From an uncultured Oscillospiraceae bacterium (lineage in GTDB: Bacteria > Bacillota > Clostridia > Oscillospirales > Acutalibacteraceae): 26,548 nt of DNA. The position numbers and the translations under genes were made by a program. Below the pieces are notes generated by a model. It searched no databases, was not told the DNA's origin, and worked only from the letters and a program-made list of their open reading frames with translations. The DNA lies in assembly GCA_900543525.1 (NCBI GenBank), contig UQRS01000025.1, positions 1-26,548 on the forward strand, read 5' to 3'. Shown here piece by piece: positions 15,224 through 25,692 of the stretch. Each line of letters opens with the position of its first letter. Positions within the stretch are counted from its first letter, which is position 1.

Positions 15224-16719
15224 ATTACTTCATGCCCGAATATGAAGTGGTTCGGGATACAAATAAATGTATCGGCTGCAGAGTCTGCGAACGACAGTGC
15301 GCCAACGAGGTGCACGCCTTTGACCCCGACACGGGACTGATGGTCAGCGATTCTTCCTGCTGCGTCAACTGCCATCGCTGCGTGGCGCTCTGCCCGACCA
15401 GGGCTTTGAAAATCGTCAAGAGCGACGACGTGTTTAAAGAAAACGCCAACTGGTCAAAGGCGGCCATCACCGAAATCTACCGGCAGGCCGAGACCGGCGG
15501 CGTCCTGCTTTCCTCCATGGGAAATCCGGAGCCCTTCCCTATCTACTGGGACAAAATACTCATCAACGCGTCGCAGGTTACCAATCCTTCAATCGACCCG
15601 CTTCGCGAACCGATGGAGACCAGAACCTACCTCGGCAAAAAGCCGGATAAAATCGAGCGGGACCGCTTCGGCAAGCTGATCCCCAACATGACGCCCCAGC
15701 TGGAGCTGGAGGTGCCGATTCTCTTCTCGGCCATGTCCTACGGCTCGATCAGCTATAATGCCCACGCCAGCCTCGCCCGGGCGGCGGCGGCGCTCGGCAC
15801 CTACTACAACACGGGAGAGGGCGGCCTGCACAAGGATTTCTACAAATATGGGCCGCACACCATCGTGCAGGTTGCGTCGGGGCGTTTCGGCGTGTACAAG
15901 GATTACCTTGAGGCCGGCGCCGCGATCGAGATCAAGATCGGGCAGGGCGCAAAGCCGGGCATCGGCGGCCACCTCCCGGGGCAGAAGATTGTCGGCGACA
16001 TCTCTGCCACCCGCATGATTCCGGAGGGGTCGGATGCCATTTCTCCCGCGCCGCACCACGACATTTACTCGATCGAGGATCTGCGGCAGCTGGTCGACTC
16101 ACTGAAAGAGGCGACCGAGCACAAGAAGCCGATCATCGTCAAAATCGCGGCGGTACATAACGTCGCGGCCATCGCCAGCGGTATCGCCCGCAGCGGAGCC
16201 GACATCATCGCCATCGACGGCTTCCGGGGCGGCACCGGCGCCGCGCCGACCCGCATCCGCAACAACGTCGGCATCCCGATTGAGCTGGCGCTCGCCTCTG
16301 TCGACGCCCGCCTGCGGGAGGAGGGCATCCGCGGCAACGTCTCGATCGTTGTGGGCGGCTCCATCCGCAGCAGCGCCGACGTGGTCAAGGCCATCGCCCT
16401 CGGCGCCGACGCGGTCTATATCGGCACCAGCGCCCTGCTGGCTCTGGGCTGCCACCTCTGCCGCAGCTGCCAGACCGGCCGCTGCAACTGGGGCATTGCG
16501 ACCCAGCGGCCCGAGCTGGTCAAGCGTCTGAATCCCGACATCGGCTGCGAACGCCTGATCAATCTGGTCACCGCCTGGAACCACGAAATCAAGGAAATGA
16601 TGGGCGGCATGGGTATCAACTCGATCGAAGCGCTGCGCGGCAACCGGCTGATGCTCCGCGGAATCGGGCTGACGCAGAAGGAACTGGACATTCTCGGCAT
16701 CAAGCACGCCGGAGAATAG
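15214..16719 (+). CDS. Split glutamate synthase: ferredoxin-FMN synthase core subunit
   Basis: The 501-residue protein holds the reaction centre where 2-oxoglutarate and ammonia become glutamate. The N-terminus is a 2x[4Fe-4S] ferredoxin domain (C19xxC22xxC25xxxC29 and C50xxC53xxC56xxxC60P). Residues ~80-500 are the FMN-binding TIM barrel of glutamate synthase: PILFSAMSYGSIS, GEGGLHKDF, GAKPGIGGHLPGQKI, IDGFRGGTGAAPT, IVVGGSIRSSADVVKAIALGADAVYIGT, and a cysteine cluster CHLCRSCQTGRCNWGI for the 3Fe-4S centre (long stretches quoted in part only). It starts with GTG at 15214, overlapping the preceding stop, with AAGGAGG 10 bases upstream. The electron entry by built-in ferredoxin is typical of archaeal and clostridial split enzymes. 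Confidence 0.93.
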   Translation: MSVNYFMPEYEVVRDTNKCIGCRVCERQCANEVHAFDPDTGLMVSDSSCCVNCHRCVALCPTRALKIVKSDDVFKENANWSKAAITEIYRQAETGGVLLSSMGNPEPFPIYWDKILINASQVTNPSIDPLREPMETRTYLGKKPDKIERDRFGKLIPNMTPQLELEVPILFSAMSYGSISYNAHASLARAAAALGTYYNTGEGGLHKDFYKYGPHTIVQVASGRFGVYKDYLEAGAAIEIKIGQGAKPGIGGHLPGQKIVGDISATRMIPEGSDAISPAPHHDIYSIEDLRQLVDSLKEATEHKKPIIVKIAAVHNVAAIASGIARSGADIIAIDGFRGGTGAAPTRIRNNVGIPIELALASVDARLREEGIRGNVSIVVGGSIRSSADVVKAIALGADAVYIGTSALLALGCHLCRSCQTGRCNWGIATQRPELVKRLNPDIGCERLINLVTAWNHEIKEMMGGMGINSIEALRGNRLMLRGIGLTQKELDILGIKHAGE

Positions 16720-16770
16720 GCTGCTCCGTCGGCTGTCTCAGGATACGAGTGAAAGGGAATGGTTGATTTT

Positions 16771-17199
16771 ATGAAACGCATTTATGTGAATGAGGATTGG
16801 TGCCTCGGCTGCCACCTCTGTGAATACAACTGCGCCTTTGCCAATTCGGGAAAGGACGACATGGTCAAAGCCCTCAAGGGGGTCACGATTCATCCCAACA
16901 TCCAGGTGGAAGAGGGGGCGGATCACGTCTGCTTCGCGGTCAACTGCCGCCACTGCGAGGATCCGCTCTGCGTCAAATCCTGCATCACCGGCGCCCTGCG
17001 GCAGGAGGACGGCATGGTCACCATCGACCGGGAGAAATGCGTCGGCTGCTACACCTGCGTGCTGGTCTGCCCCTACGGCGCCATCCTCCCGACCGAGGAG
17101 GGGCCGGTACAGAAGTGCGAGCTCTGCACGAAAAACGGCGGTCTGCCGGCCTGTGTCACCGGATGTCCCAACAAGGCCATCGTATTTGAGGAAAGGTAG
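16771..17199 (+). CDS. 4Fe-4S ferredoxin-type electron carrier of glutamate synthase
   Basis: This 142-residue protein resembles the HycB/DmsB-like four-cluster electron-transfer subunits, with cysteine groups C-LGCHLCEYNC near the N-terminus, NCRHCEDPLCVKSC, KCVGCYTCVLVCP and KCELCTKNGGLPACVTGCP. That is enough for about four [4Fe-4S] clusters. It likely passes electrons between the FAD oxidoreductase encoded next and the FMN synthase core. I chose the ATG at 16771 (MKRIYVNEDWCLGC) because the AAAGGGAA site lies ~11 bases upstream of it; the earlier ATG at 16759 sits on top of that site. It is part of the five-gene operon, with 51 bases before it and 10 after. Confidence 0.9.
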   Translation: MKRIYVNEDWCLGCHLCEYNCAFANSGKDDMVKALKGVTIHPNIQVEEGADHVCFAVNCRHCEDPLCVKSCITGALRQEDGMVTIDREKCVGCYTCVLVCPYGAILPTEEGPVQKCELCTKNGGLPACVTGCPNKAIVFEER

Positions 17200-17209
17200 G
17201 TCAGGCTAT

Positions 17210-18442
17210 ATGCGTTATGTGATTATCGGAAATTCCGCCGCAGCGGTCGGCGGCATCGAGGGCATCCGCCAGGTCGATCCGAACGGCTCGATCACGCTGA
17301 TCTCGAGCGAGGCGCACCACACCTACTCCCGCCCGCTGATCTCCTACCTGCTGTATGGCAAGACCGATCTGCAGCGGATGAAGTACCGCCCCGACGATTT
17401 TTATGAGAAGAACAGGGTCAAAACCCTCCTCGGGAAAACGGCGGCCGCACTGGATACAGGAAAGCGCACGGTCGTGCTGGAGGATGGGAGCGCGGTAACC
17501 TACGACCGACTGCTGATCGCCACCGGCTCCCGCCCCTTTGTCCCGCCGATTGAAGGGCTGGACAAGGTGGAGAGCAAATACACCTTCATGTCCCTCGACG
17601 ACGCGGAGGCGCTGAAGAAGGCGCTCGGCCGCCGCAGCCGGGTGCTCATCATGGGCGCGGGGCTGATCGGCATGAAGTGTGCCGAGGGGATCGCCCACCT
17701 CTGCGGCCATATTACGGTTGCCGATCTCGCCGGCCACATTCTGCCCAGCATCCTCGACGAAGAGGGGGCTGCTCTTGTGCAGAAAAAGACCGAGCAGCAG
17801 GGAAACATTGACTTTGTGCTGGGTGACAGCGTCGTCTCCTTCGAAAAGAACGAGGCCACTCTGGCGTCGGGCAAAAAGCTCTCCTTCGACCTGCTGGTCA
17901 TCGCCGTCGGCGTCCGGCCGAACACCGAGCTTTTTGCCGCCGCGGGAGGTGCGGTCGGCCGCGCCATCAAAACCGACGCGCGCTGCGCCACCAGCCTCAA
18001 AAACATCTACGCCGCCGGAGACTGTACCGAAAGCCACGACATCGTGTCGGACACCGACCGGGTGCTGGCGCTGCTGCCGTGCGCCTACATGCAGGGGCAC
18101 ACGGCCGGCGTCAACATGGCGGGAGGCGAGGCGCTGTACGACAAAGCGATCGCCATGAACGCCATGGGCATGTTCGGCTATCATATGATTACGGCCGGCT
18201 GCTATGAGGGGGAGGAAATCCGCTTTTCCGACGGAGAAAATTATAAAAAGCTGTTCGTGAAAAACGATCGGCTGATGGGATACATCATGATCGGCGACGT
18301 CCGCCGCGCCGGAATCTACACCAAGCTGATCCGGGAGCAGATTCCCCTCTCGAGCATTGATTTTGCATTGATTCAGGATAAGCCGCAGCTGATGGCCTTC
18401 GCAAAAAGAGAGCGCAAGCGTCAGCTCGCCGCCAGGCAGTAG
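17210..18442 (+). CDS. FAD-dependent NAD(P)H oxidoreductase of the glutamate synthase cluster
   Basis: This 410-residue flavoprotein belongs to the pyridine-nucleotide-disulphide oxidoreductase class, like nitrite reductase large subunits and rubredoxin reductases but without a redox-active disulphide. It shows an N-terminal FAD-binding motif (YVIIGNSAAAVGGIEGI), the ATGSRPF motif near residue 105, the NAD(P)-binding RVLIMGAGLIGMKCAEG near residue 143, and the second FAD segment IYAAGDCTES near residue 265. It probably feeds electrons from NAD(P)H or, in reverse, from ferredoxin into the neighbouring Fe-S protein. ATG at 17210 fits the Rossmann start; the frame is open further upstream, but that part overlaps the ferredoxin gene in another frame. 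Confidence 0.92.
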   Translation: MRYVIIGNSAAAVGGIEGIRQVDPNGSITLISSEAHHTYSRPLISYLLYGKTDLQRMKYRPDDFYEKNRVKTLLGKTAAALDTGKRTVVLEDGSAVTYDRLLIATGSRPFVPPIEGLDKVESKYTFMSLDDAEALKKALGRRSRVLIMGAGLIGMKCAEGIAHLCGHITVADLAGHILPSILDEEGAALVQKKTEQQGNIDFVLGDSVVSFEKNEATLASGKKLSFDLLVIAVGVRPNTELFAAAGGAVGRAIKTDARCATSLKNIYAAGDCTESHDIVSDTDRVLALLPCAYMQGHTAGVNMAGGEALYDKAIAMNAMGMFGYHMITAGCYEGEEIRFSDGENYKKLFVKNDRLMGYIMIGDVRRAGIYTKLIREQIPLSSIDFALIQDKPQLMAFAKRERKRQLAARQ

Positions 18443-18475
18443 GCCCGGCATTTTTGGAGGAAGGGAGAAATTCTC

Positions 18476-19198
18476 ATGAACATTACCGCAAACCGGATGC
18501 ATTTCCGGGAGCTGAATCAGAAAATCCGCGATTGCGCCGAAAAAGAGATTTTTGTAGAAAACTGCGTCGGCCAGCGATTTATCGGCGACGGCCTCTCCGG
18601 GAAGGAGATTACCATTTCCGGCACGCCGGGCAACGCGCTGGGCGCTTATAACAACGGGTCGGTCATCACGGTGCGGGGCAACGCCCAGGACGCGACCGGC
18701 GACACCATGAACAATGGGGAGATCCGCATCTTCGGCATGGCGGGAGACGCCACCGGCTACGGCATGCGGGGCGGCCGGATTCTGGTACAGGGGGACACCG
18801 GCTATCGCGCCGGAATCCACATGAAGGCCTATAAAGACAAATTCCCCGTTCTGGTGGTCGGCGGAAAGGCCGGCAGCTTTTTGGGAGAATATCTGGCCGG
18901 AGGGCGGATCATCGTTCTCGGGCTTGGCTCGGACGGCACGGCGCCGGTCAGCAACTTCTGCGGCACCGGCATGCACGGGGGCAAGATTTTCCTCCGGTGC
19001 CAGACGCCGCCGGCCGGACTTCCGGCACAGATCTCCGCCAAAAAGGCGACCAAAAAGGACTTGGCCGAAATCCGGCAGGATGTGGAGGACTTCTGCGCCC
19101 TCTTCGGCTATGACGCGGAATCAATTCTGGGGGATACCTTCTATCTTCTGACCCCCGATTCCAACAATCCTTACAAGCGGCTTTACACTGCCAACTGA
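18476..19198 (+). CDS. Split glutamate synthase: GXGXG (alpha) domain subunit
   Basis: The 240-residue protein is made mostly of repeated glycine-rich turns (GDGLSGKEITISGTPGNALG, NNGSVITVRGNAQDATGDTM, NNGEIRIFGMAGDATGYGM, GGRILVQGDTGYRAGIHM, GGRIIVLGLGSD), the right-handed beta-helix found at the C-terminus of large glutamate synthases. It has a structural role, linking the amidotransferase and synthase domains. GGAGGAAGGGAG precedes the ATG. It is the last gene of the five-gene operon. A downstream GC-rich hairpin (about 19207-19220) lacks a T tract, and a new promoter follows. Confidence 0.92.
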   Translation: MNITANRMHFRELNQKIRDCAEKEIFVENCVGQRFIGDGLSGKEITISGTPGNALGAYNNGSVITVRGNAQDATGDTMNNGEIRIFGMAGDATGYGMRGGRILVQGDTGYRAGIHMKAYKDKFPVLVVGGKAGSFLGEYLAGGRIIVLGLGSDGTAPVSNFCGTGMHGGKIFLRCQTPPAGLPAQISAKKATKKDLAEIRQDVEDFCALFGYDAESILGDTFYLLTPDSNNPYKRLYTAN

Positions 19199-19229
19199 GC
19201 GCGCAGGCCGCAAGGCGCGGCGAAAAACA

Positions 19230-19285
19230 TTGCTTTTTGTTTTATCTTCTGTATAATAGAGTTTGGTACTTCTCTGCCAAACTCT
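19230..19285 (+). promoter_or_regulatory. Promoter and 5' hairpin of the glnA-ANTAR operon
   Basis: TTGCTT (19230-19235) and TATAAT (19252-19257) are separated by 16 bases. At the start of the RNA, AGAGTTTGG (19258-19266) is exactly complementary to CCAAACTCT (19277-19285). The ~160-base leader up to glnA contains other GC-rich inverted repeats but no clear six-base loop with the A1/G4 pattern, so control by the ANTAR protein is not evident here. Confidence 0.6.
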
Positions 19286-19426
19286 ATTTGTTCTGTCTGC
19301 CGCAAATCGGACAAGCGGCGGATATGCCCTCCGGCCTTTTCCTGCAAAGGTTTTGCGCCGGCGGCCGCATTCCTGAATCCAAACATCGGTTGATTTTCCA
19401 ACCCCTTACGAAAGGATGTTTCTATC

Positions 19427-20743
19427 ATGGATTATACAATTGAAGAGGTTTTGCAGTTTATCGAAGAAAATGACGTTCGGTTTGTCCGGCTGACCTTCTG
19501 TGACATGTTCGGCTATCCAAAAAACATCGCCGTCCCGGCCAGCCGGCTGGGACACGTCTTTCGCCACGGCGTCTCCTTCGACGCGTCGGTGGTCGACGGC
19601 TTTATGAATGTGGAGGAGACCGACCTCTTCCTCCATCCCGATCCGGTCACGCTGGCCGTGCTTCCCTGGCGGCCGCAGCAGGGGCGGGTCGTCCGGCTTT
19701 TCTGCGACATCAAATACCCCGACGGCCGCCCGTTTGAGGGGGACGGCCGCTACCTGCTGAAGCAGGCGGTCGCCCACGCTGCGGCGCGGGGCTATGCCTG
19801 CCGCATGGGGGCCGAGTGTGAGTTTTATCTCTTCCAGTGCGACGATGACGGCAGCCCGACCAAGGTCCCCCACGACAAGGCCGGCTGCTTCGACATTGCC
19901 CCGCTGGACAAGGCGGAAAATATCCGCCGCGAAATCTGCCTGACGCTGGACGAGATGGGCATCTGGACCTCCGAGTCGCATCACAAGCACGGGCCGGGGC
20001 AAAATGAGATCAGCTTTATCTCCTGCGACGCGCTCAACGCGGCCGACAACTTCTTCACCTTTAAATCGGTGGCCAAAACGGTGGCCTCTCTGAACGGGCT
20101 GTTTGCCTCCTTCCTGCCCCGGCCGCTGGTCGGCTTCAGCGGAAGCGGCATGCACCTCAACATGTATCTCGCCAAGGACGGCGTCAGCGTTTTCAACACC
20201 AGGGCCGAAAAGCGCAGCAAGGAGGCGGACAGCTTTATCGCCGGAATCCTCGATCACATCCGGGACATCACCGCCTTCCTCAACCCGATCCCGAATTCCT
20301 ACGAGCGGTTCGGCAGCTTTGAGGCGCCGCAGTACGTCACCTGGTCGCTGCAGAACCGGTCGCAGCTCATCCGCATCCCCGACACGACCGGGGAGGAATA
20401 CCGCGCCGAGCTGCGCTCTCCCGATATGGCCTGCAACCCGTATTTTGCCATCGCCCTGATCCTCTATGCCGGGATCGACGGTATAGAGCGCGGGCTGCAG
20501 CTGCCCGAGCCGGCCGACTTCAACCACGCGAAGATCAACGAATTTTTATCGAACACCGCCCGGCTGCCCGCCGATCTGGGGGAGGCGGTAGCCCTCGCCC
20601 GGCAGAGCGATTTTCTGGCCGGGGTCATGCCGCAGAACACCCTGAAGAAATACCTCGATGCGAAGGAGCGCGAGTGGAAGCAGTTTGCCGCGGCCGACGA
20701 TCCGGCCGATTACTTTGACAAACGCTATTTTCCCGTAATCTGA
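19427..20743 (+). CDS. glnA: Glutamine synthetase, type I
   Basis: Glutamine synthetase joins ammonia to glutamate with ATP. The 438-residue length fits the short GSI form without an adenylylation segment. The motifs are GAECEFYLF (~129-137), HHKHGPGQNEISF (~185), GSGMHLNMY (~238; usually GSGMHxHxS), NSYERFG (~290), NRSQLIRIP (~310) and RAELRSPDMACNPY (~326). Some positions are unusual: Asn in GQNE where His is frequent, and LNMY where the family usually has a second His. The enzyme is therefore probably active but may be a divergent member; a related gamma-glutamyl ligase is a minor alternative. It has its own promoter and is followed 34 bases later by the ANTAR regulator, as in the glnA-nitR pair known from solventogenic Clostridium. 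Confidence 0.88.
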   Translation: MDYTIEEVLQFIEENDVRFVRLTFCDMFGYPKNIAVPASRLGHVFRHGVSFDASVVDGFMNVEETDLFLHPDPVTLAVLPWRPQQGRVVRLFCDIKYPDGRPFEGDGRYLLKQAVAHAAARGYACRMGAECEFYLFQCDDDGSPTKVPHDKAGCFDIAPLDKAENIRREICLTLDEMGIWTSESHHKHGPGQNEISFISCDALNAADNFFTFKSVAKTVASLNGLFASFLPRPLVGFSGSGMHLNMYLAKDGVSVFNTRAEKRSKEADSFIAGILDHIRDITAFLNPIPNSYERFGSFEAPQYVTWSLQNRSQLIRIPDTTGEEYRAELRSPDMACNPYFAIALILYAGIDGIERGLQLPEPADFNHAKINEFLSNTARLPADLGEAVALARQSDFLAGVMPQNTLKKYLDAKEREWKQFAAADDPADYFDKRYFPVI

Positions 20744-20777
20744 CCGACCGCACATATCGCATCGGAGGTGGCATGAT

Positions 20778-21383
20778 TTGGAAAACCTGTTACTGGTCTC
20801 AAGCTCGGTCAAAGCAAGCGAGTATTTTACCGCTTTTTTCAGAGCCGCCGGATACAGCAGAATCACGCCGGTTGAAAGCGGGAGTGAGGCGCGCCGCCAG
20901 CTTGGCCGTATGGAATACACGCTGGTTCTGGTCAACACCCCCCTCTCGGACGAGTTCGGCAGCGAGCTTGCGGCCGCGGCGGCGCAGGGAAACCGCGGCG
21001 TTTTGCTGGTCGTCAAGGGGGAGATTGCGGACGATGTCTCGGCCAAGGTCGAGGACAGCGGCGTATTTGTGATTCCAAAGCCGGTCAACCGCGCCTTTCT
21101 GCATCAGGCGCTCAAGCTGGTTTTGGCGGCGCGCAACCGATTTCTCGGCCTGCGGGAGGAGAATGTCCGGCTTCAGTCCAAGATTGAGGAAATCCGCCTG
21201 GTCGATCGGGCCAAGTGCGTTCTGATCGAGCGCTGCGCCTTAAGCGAACCGGAGGCGCACCGTTACATTGAAAAGCTGGCGATGGACCGTCGGACGACCC
21301 GCCGGATCATTGCAGAGGAAGTTTTGGCCAATCGATTGCCCGAACAGGACGAAGGATTCTGTTCAATTTCCCAAAAGCAGTAG
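20778..21383 (+). CDS. ANTAR-domain antitermination regulator with pseudo-receiver (NitR-like)
   Basis: This 201-residue protein has an N-terminal receiver-like domain (~1-120), a short coiled-coil helix (REENVRLQSKIEEIRLV, ~126-142) and a C-terminal ANTAR RNA-binding domain (~140-190: AKCVLIERCALSEPEAHRY, then IEKLAMDRRTTRRIIAEEVL). The receiver lacks phosphorylation residues: Asn53 stands where the phospho-Asp belongs (LVLVNTPLSDE), and Ser8-Ser10 replace the acidic pair, although Lys101 (IPKP) is kept. It is therefore probably controlled by a partner or ligand rather than by a kinase. The start is TTG at 20778, 7 bases after GGAGGTG; an overlapping ATG at 20773 is in another frame. It likely acts on the hexaloop leaders of the glutamate synthase, glnN and amt genes. 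Confidence 0.9.
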   Translation: MENLLLVSSSVKASEYFTAFFRAAGYSRITPVESGSEARRQLGRMEYTLVLVNTPLSDEFGSELAAAAAQGNRGVLLVVKGEIADDVSAKVEDSGVFVIPKPVNRAFLHQALKLVLAARNRFLGLREENVRLQSKIEEIRLVDRAKCVLIERCALSEPEAHRYIEKLAMDRRTTRRIIAEEVLANRLPEQDEGFCSISQKQ

Positions 21384-21410
21384 ATATGGAAATTTTTTTG
21401 ACAAAAGGGC

Positions 21411-21439
21411 TTGACAAACAAATTCTGTAGGATTATACT
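21411..21439 (+). promoter_or_regulatory. Strong promoter of glnN
   Basis: TTGACA (21411-21416) and TATACT (21434-21439) are separated by 17 bases. Transcription would begin near 21446, just ahead of the antiterminator-like hairpin. An additional TTGACA lies at 21398-21403 without a matching -10 box. Confidence 0.8.
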
Positions 21440-21450
21440 AAAGCACATGA

Positions 21451-21490
21451 ACAGCAAAGGCGCTGTGAGTATCTTCTCACAGCGCCTTTT
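21451..21490 (+). promoter_or_regulatory. ANTAR-type antitermination leader with intrinsic terminator (glnN)
   Basis: ACAGC (21451-21455) and GCTGT (21462-21466) enclose the hexaloop AAAGGC (A1, G4). The loop and 3' arm are also the 5' arm of a perfect 14-bp terminator: AAAGGCGCTGTGAG (21456-21469) pairs with CTCACAGCGCCTTT (21476-21489), ending in a short T run. The two hairpins cannot coexist. The leader's RNA starts only a few bases before the first hairpin, leaving no room for a second hexaloop hairpin upstream. Confidence 0.7.
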
Positions 21491-21556
21491 GTATTACCCA
21501 TTTATACCCCGTAAAGGAGTATACAGTCTATATTTTATGATTGGAGGAAACGCGTT

Positions 21557-23647
<2,091 letters not shown>

Positions 23648-23670
23648 TCCGTTTTAAAACAGTATATTTT

Positions 23671-23740
23671 GTGCACAAAGAGGTGCGCCAAACCCGCCCG
23701 GAGCAATACAAAGCTCCGGTGGGAGGCGCGCCTCTTTTTT
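23671..23740 (+). promoter_or_regulatory. ANTAR-type antitermination leader with intrinsic terminator (amt)
   Basis: GTGCAC (23671-23676) pairs with GTGCGC (23683-23688) around the hexaloop AAAGAG (A1, G4). The loop and 3' arm also form the 5' arm of the terminator: AAAGAGGTGCGCC (23677-23689) with GGCGCGCCTCTTT (23725-23737), T tract to 23740, and an inner CGGAGC/GCTCCG hairpin. The arrangement repeats that of the two other nitrogen leaders. Only a weak TATATT (23663-23668) lies upstream and no clear -35 box, so the element may act on transcripts running through from glnN. Confidence 0.7.
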
Positions 23741-23832
23741 CAGGTTGGAGTGATTTTTGGTTTGAAGGAGCAATCCTTTAAGCCGGCAAAGACTGCATAC
23801 GCAGCCTATTTCATGAAAGGAAGGTATTCAAT

Positions 23833-25605
23833 ATGGAAAACATTACCGTACTCTTTTCCGACGTCAATACCATGTGGGTTCTGGTCGGTGCTGCGCTGGT
23901 GTTCTTTATGCAGGCCGGCTTCGCCATGGTTGAGACCGGTTTTACCCGTTCCAAAAACGCCGGAAACATCATCATGAAAAATCTGATGGATTTTTCAATC
24001 GGCACACCGCTCTACTGGCTGGTCGGATTTGGTATTATGTTCGGCGGCTCGGGCGCGCTGATCGGCGGGCTTGATCTGCTGGGACTGGGAGACTATTCCG
24101 CGATTCTTCCGGCCGGCGTTGATAAATTTACCTATTTTATTTTCCAGACTGTATTCTGTGCGACCTCTGCCACGATCGTTTCGGGCGCTATGGCCGAGCG
24201 CACAAAATTCAGCGCCTACTGCATTTACAGCGGCGTGATCAGCCTGCTGATCTACCCCATCTCGGGACACTGGATCTGGGGCGGCGGCTGGCTGGCTACG
24301 CTGAGTGATCTGACAAACGGCGCACTTGCAAACTTCCACGACTTCGCCGGTTCTACGGCGGTGCACATGCTCGGCGGCGTGATCGCCTTTGTCGGCGCTG
24401 CACTCCTCGGCCCGCGTATCGGCAAGTATGATAAAGACGGAAAGCCAAAGGCAATCCCCGGTCACAGCATCCCGCTGGGTGCACTCGGCGTATTCATCCT
24501 CTGGTTCTGCTGGTTCGGATTCAACGGCGGCTCGACCGTCTCGATGACAAACGGCGGCGCAGAACTGGCCGGCAAGGTTTTCTTTAACACCAACCTGGCG
24601 GCGGCCGTTGCTACGGTAGCCACAATGATCATCACCTGGGTTCGCTATGGCAAGCCGGATGTTTCGATGACGCTGAACGGCTCTCTGGCCGGCCTGGTTG
24701 CCATCACGGCAGGCTGCGATACGGTAGATCCGTGGGCGGCTGCGATAATCGGCCTGATCTCCGGATTCGTGATTGTATTTGGTGTTGAGTTTGTTGACAA
24801 GGTACTCAAGATAGATGATCCGGTCGGCGCGGTTGGCGTTCACTGCCTAAATGGTGCTTTCGGTACACTGGCAGTAGGCCTCTTCTCCAACGGAGACGGT
24901 ACTGGCGGATACACCGGACTCCTGCTCGGCGGCGGCTTTGGCTGCTTCGGCTCGCAGCTGATCGGTATGCTGGTCGTCATCGCCTGGGGTGCACTTACCT
25001 CCTTCATCCTCTTCCAGATCATCAAGCACACGATGGGCTTGCGTGTCACTGCCGAAGAGGAAATCAGCGGTCTTGATCTGCCGGAGCACGGCCTGGTCAG
25101 CGCTTATGCCGACTTTGCTCCCTCTGTCCCGGCGACTGCCATCCCGGTAGAGGCGAACCTCTCCGCTCCGCTGCCGAAGAATGCCGTCCCGATGGACGAG
25201 GCGGTTCCGGTACAGGTAAAGACCTCTGACAAGCCGGTGGCTTCGGATACAAAAATCTCCAAGGTGGAGATTCTCCTCAAGCAGGATAAATTTGAACTGC
25301 TCAAGTCCGCTATGATGGACATCGGCATCACCGGCATGACCGTAACCAACGTGCTTGGCTGCGGCGTGCAGAAGGGCAAGCCGGAATACTACCGCGGCGC
25401 CCCGCTCGAGATCAACCTGCTGCCTAAGGTACAGGTCGAGATCGTCGTGGCAAAGGTGCCGGTCCGTGCGGTTATTGAGACCGCGAAGAAGGTGCTTTAC
25501 ACCGGACACATCGGTGACGGAAAGATCTTTGTCTATGACGTCGAGAACGTGGTCAAGGTTCGCACCGGCGAGGAAGGCTATGACGCCCTGCAGGACGTTG
25601 AATAA
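23833..25605 (+). CDS. amt: Ammonium transporter Amt fused to a C-terminal P-II domain
   Basis: This 590-residue protein is an Amt ammonium channel (~1-415, about 11 membrane segments) joined by a Pro/Ala-rich linker (~416-473) to a P-II (GlnB/GlnK-like) domain (~475-590). The twin histidines of the Amt pore are present in STAVHMLGG (~176) and GVHCLNGAFG (~335). The P-II part keeps KVEILLKQDKFELLKSAM, a T-loop with PEYYRGAP (~517-524; Tyr near the uridylylation position of free P-II proteins) and GDGKIFVYDVENVVKVRTGE. P-II domains sense 2-oxoglutarate and ATP/ADP and normally block Amt as separate proteins; here the gate is built in. AAGGAAGG precedes the ATG. Amt-PII fusions are known but uncommon. 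Confidence 0.95.
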   Translation: MENITVLFSDVNTMWVLVGAALVFFMQAGFAMVETGFTRSKNAGNIIMKNLMDFSIGTPLYWLVGFGIMFGGSGALIGGLDLLGLGDYSAILPAGVDKFTYFIFQTVFCATSATIVSGAMAERTKFSAYCIYSGVISLLIYPISGHWIWGGGWLATLSDLTNGALANFHDFAGSTAVHMLGGVIAFVGAALLGPRIGKYDKDGKPKAIPGHSIPLGALGVFILWFCWFGFNGGSTVSMTNGGAELAGKVFFNTNLAAAVATVATMIITWVRYGKPDVSMTLNGSLAGLVAITAGCDTVDPWAAAIIGLISGFVIVFGVEFVDKVLKIDDPVGAVGVHCLNGAFGTLAVGLFSNGDGTGGYTGLLLGGGFGCFGSQLIGMLVVIAWGALTSFILFQIIKHTMGLRVTAEEEISGLDLPEHGLVSAYADFAPSVPATAIPVEANLSAPLPKNAVPMDEAVPVQVKTSDKPVASDTKISKVEILLKQDKFELLKSAMMDIGITGMTVTNVLGCGVQKGKPEYYRGAPLEINLLPKVQVEIVVAKVPVRAVIETAKKVLYTGHIGDGKIFVYDVENVVKVRTGEEGYDALQDVE

Positions 25606-25645
25606 CCTCTCCCTTTAAAAATTGCCAATCCCTTTACTCCAATCT

Positions 25646-25692
25646 GACAGGGCATCCGGACGTTTGCTGTCCGGGTGTCCTGTCGCATTTTT
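25646..25692 (+). terminator. Intrinsic terminator of amt
   Basis: A 16-base arm (25646-25661) pairs with 25669-25684 around a 7-base loop (two G-U pairs), followed by five T residues at 25688-25692. It closes the nitrogen-assimilation island. Confidence 0.8.

Noticed and set aside
19286..19426. ANTAR hexaloop hairpin in the glnA leader
   Set aside because: AAAGG occurs near 19346, but its flanks do not form a matching stem with a six-base A1/G4 loop, and no overlapping terminator is seen.
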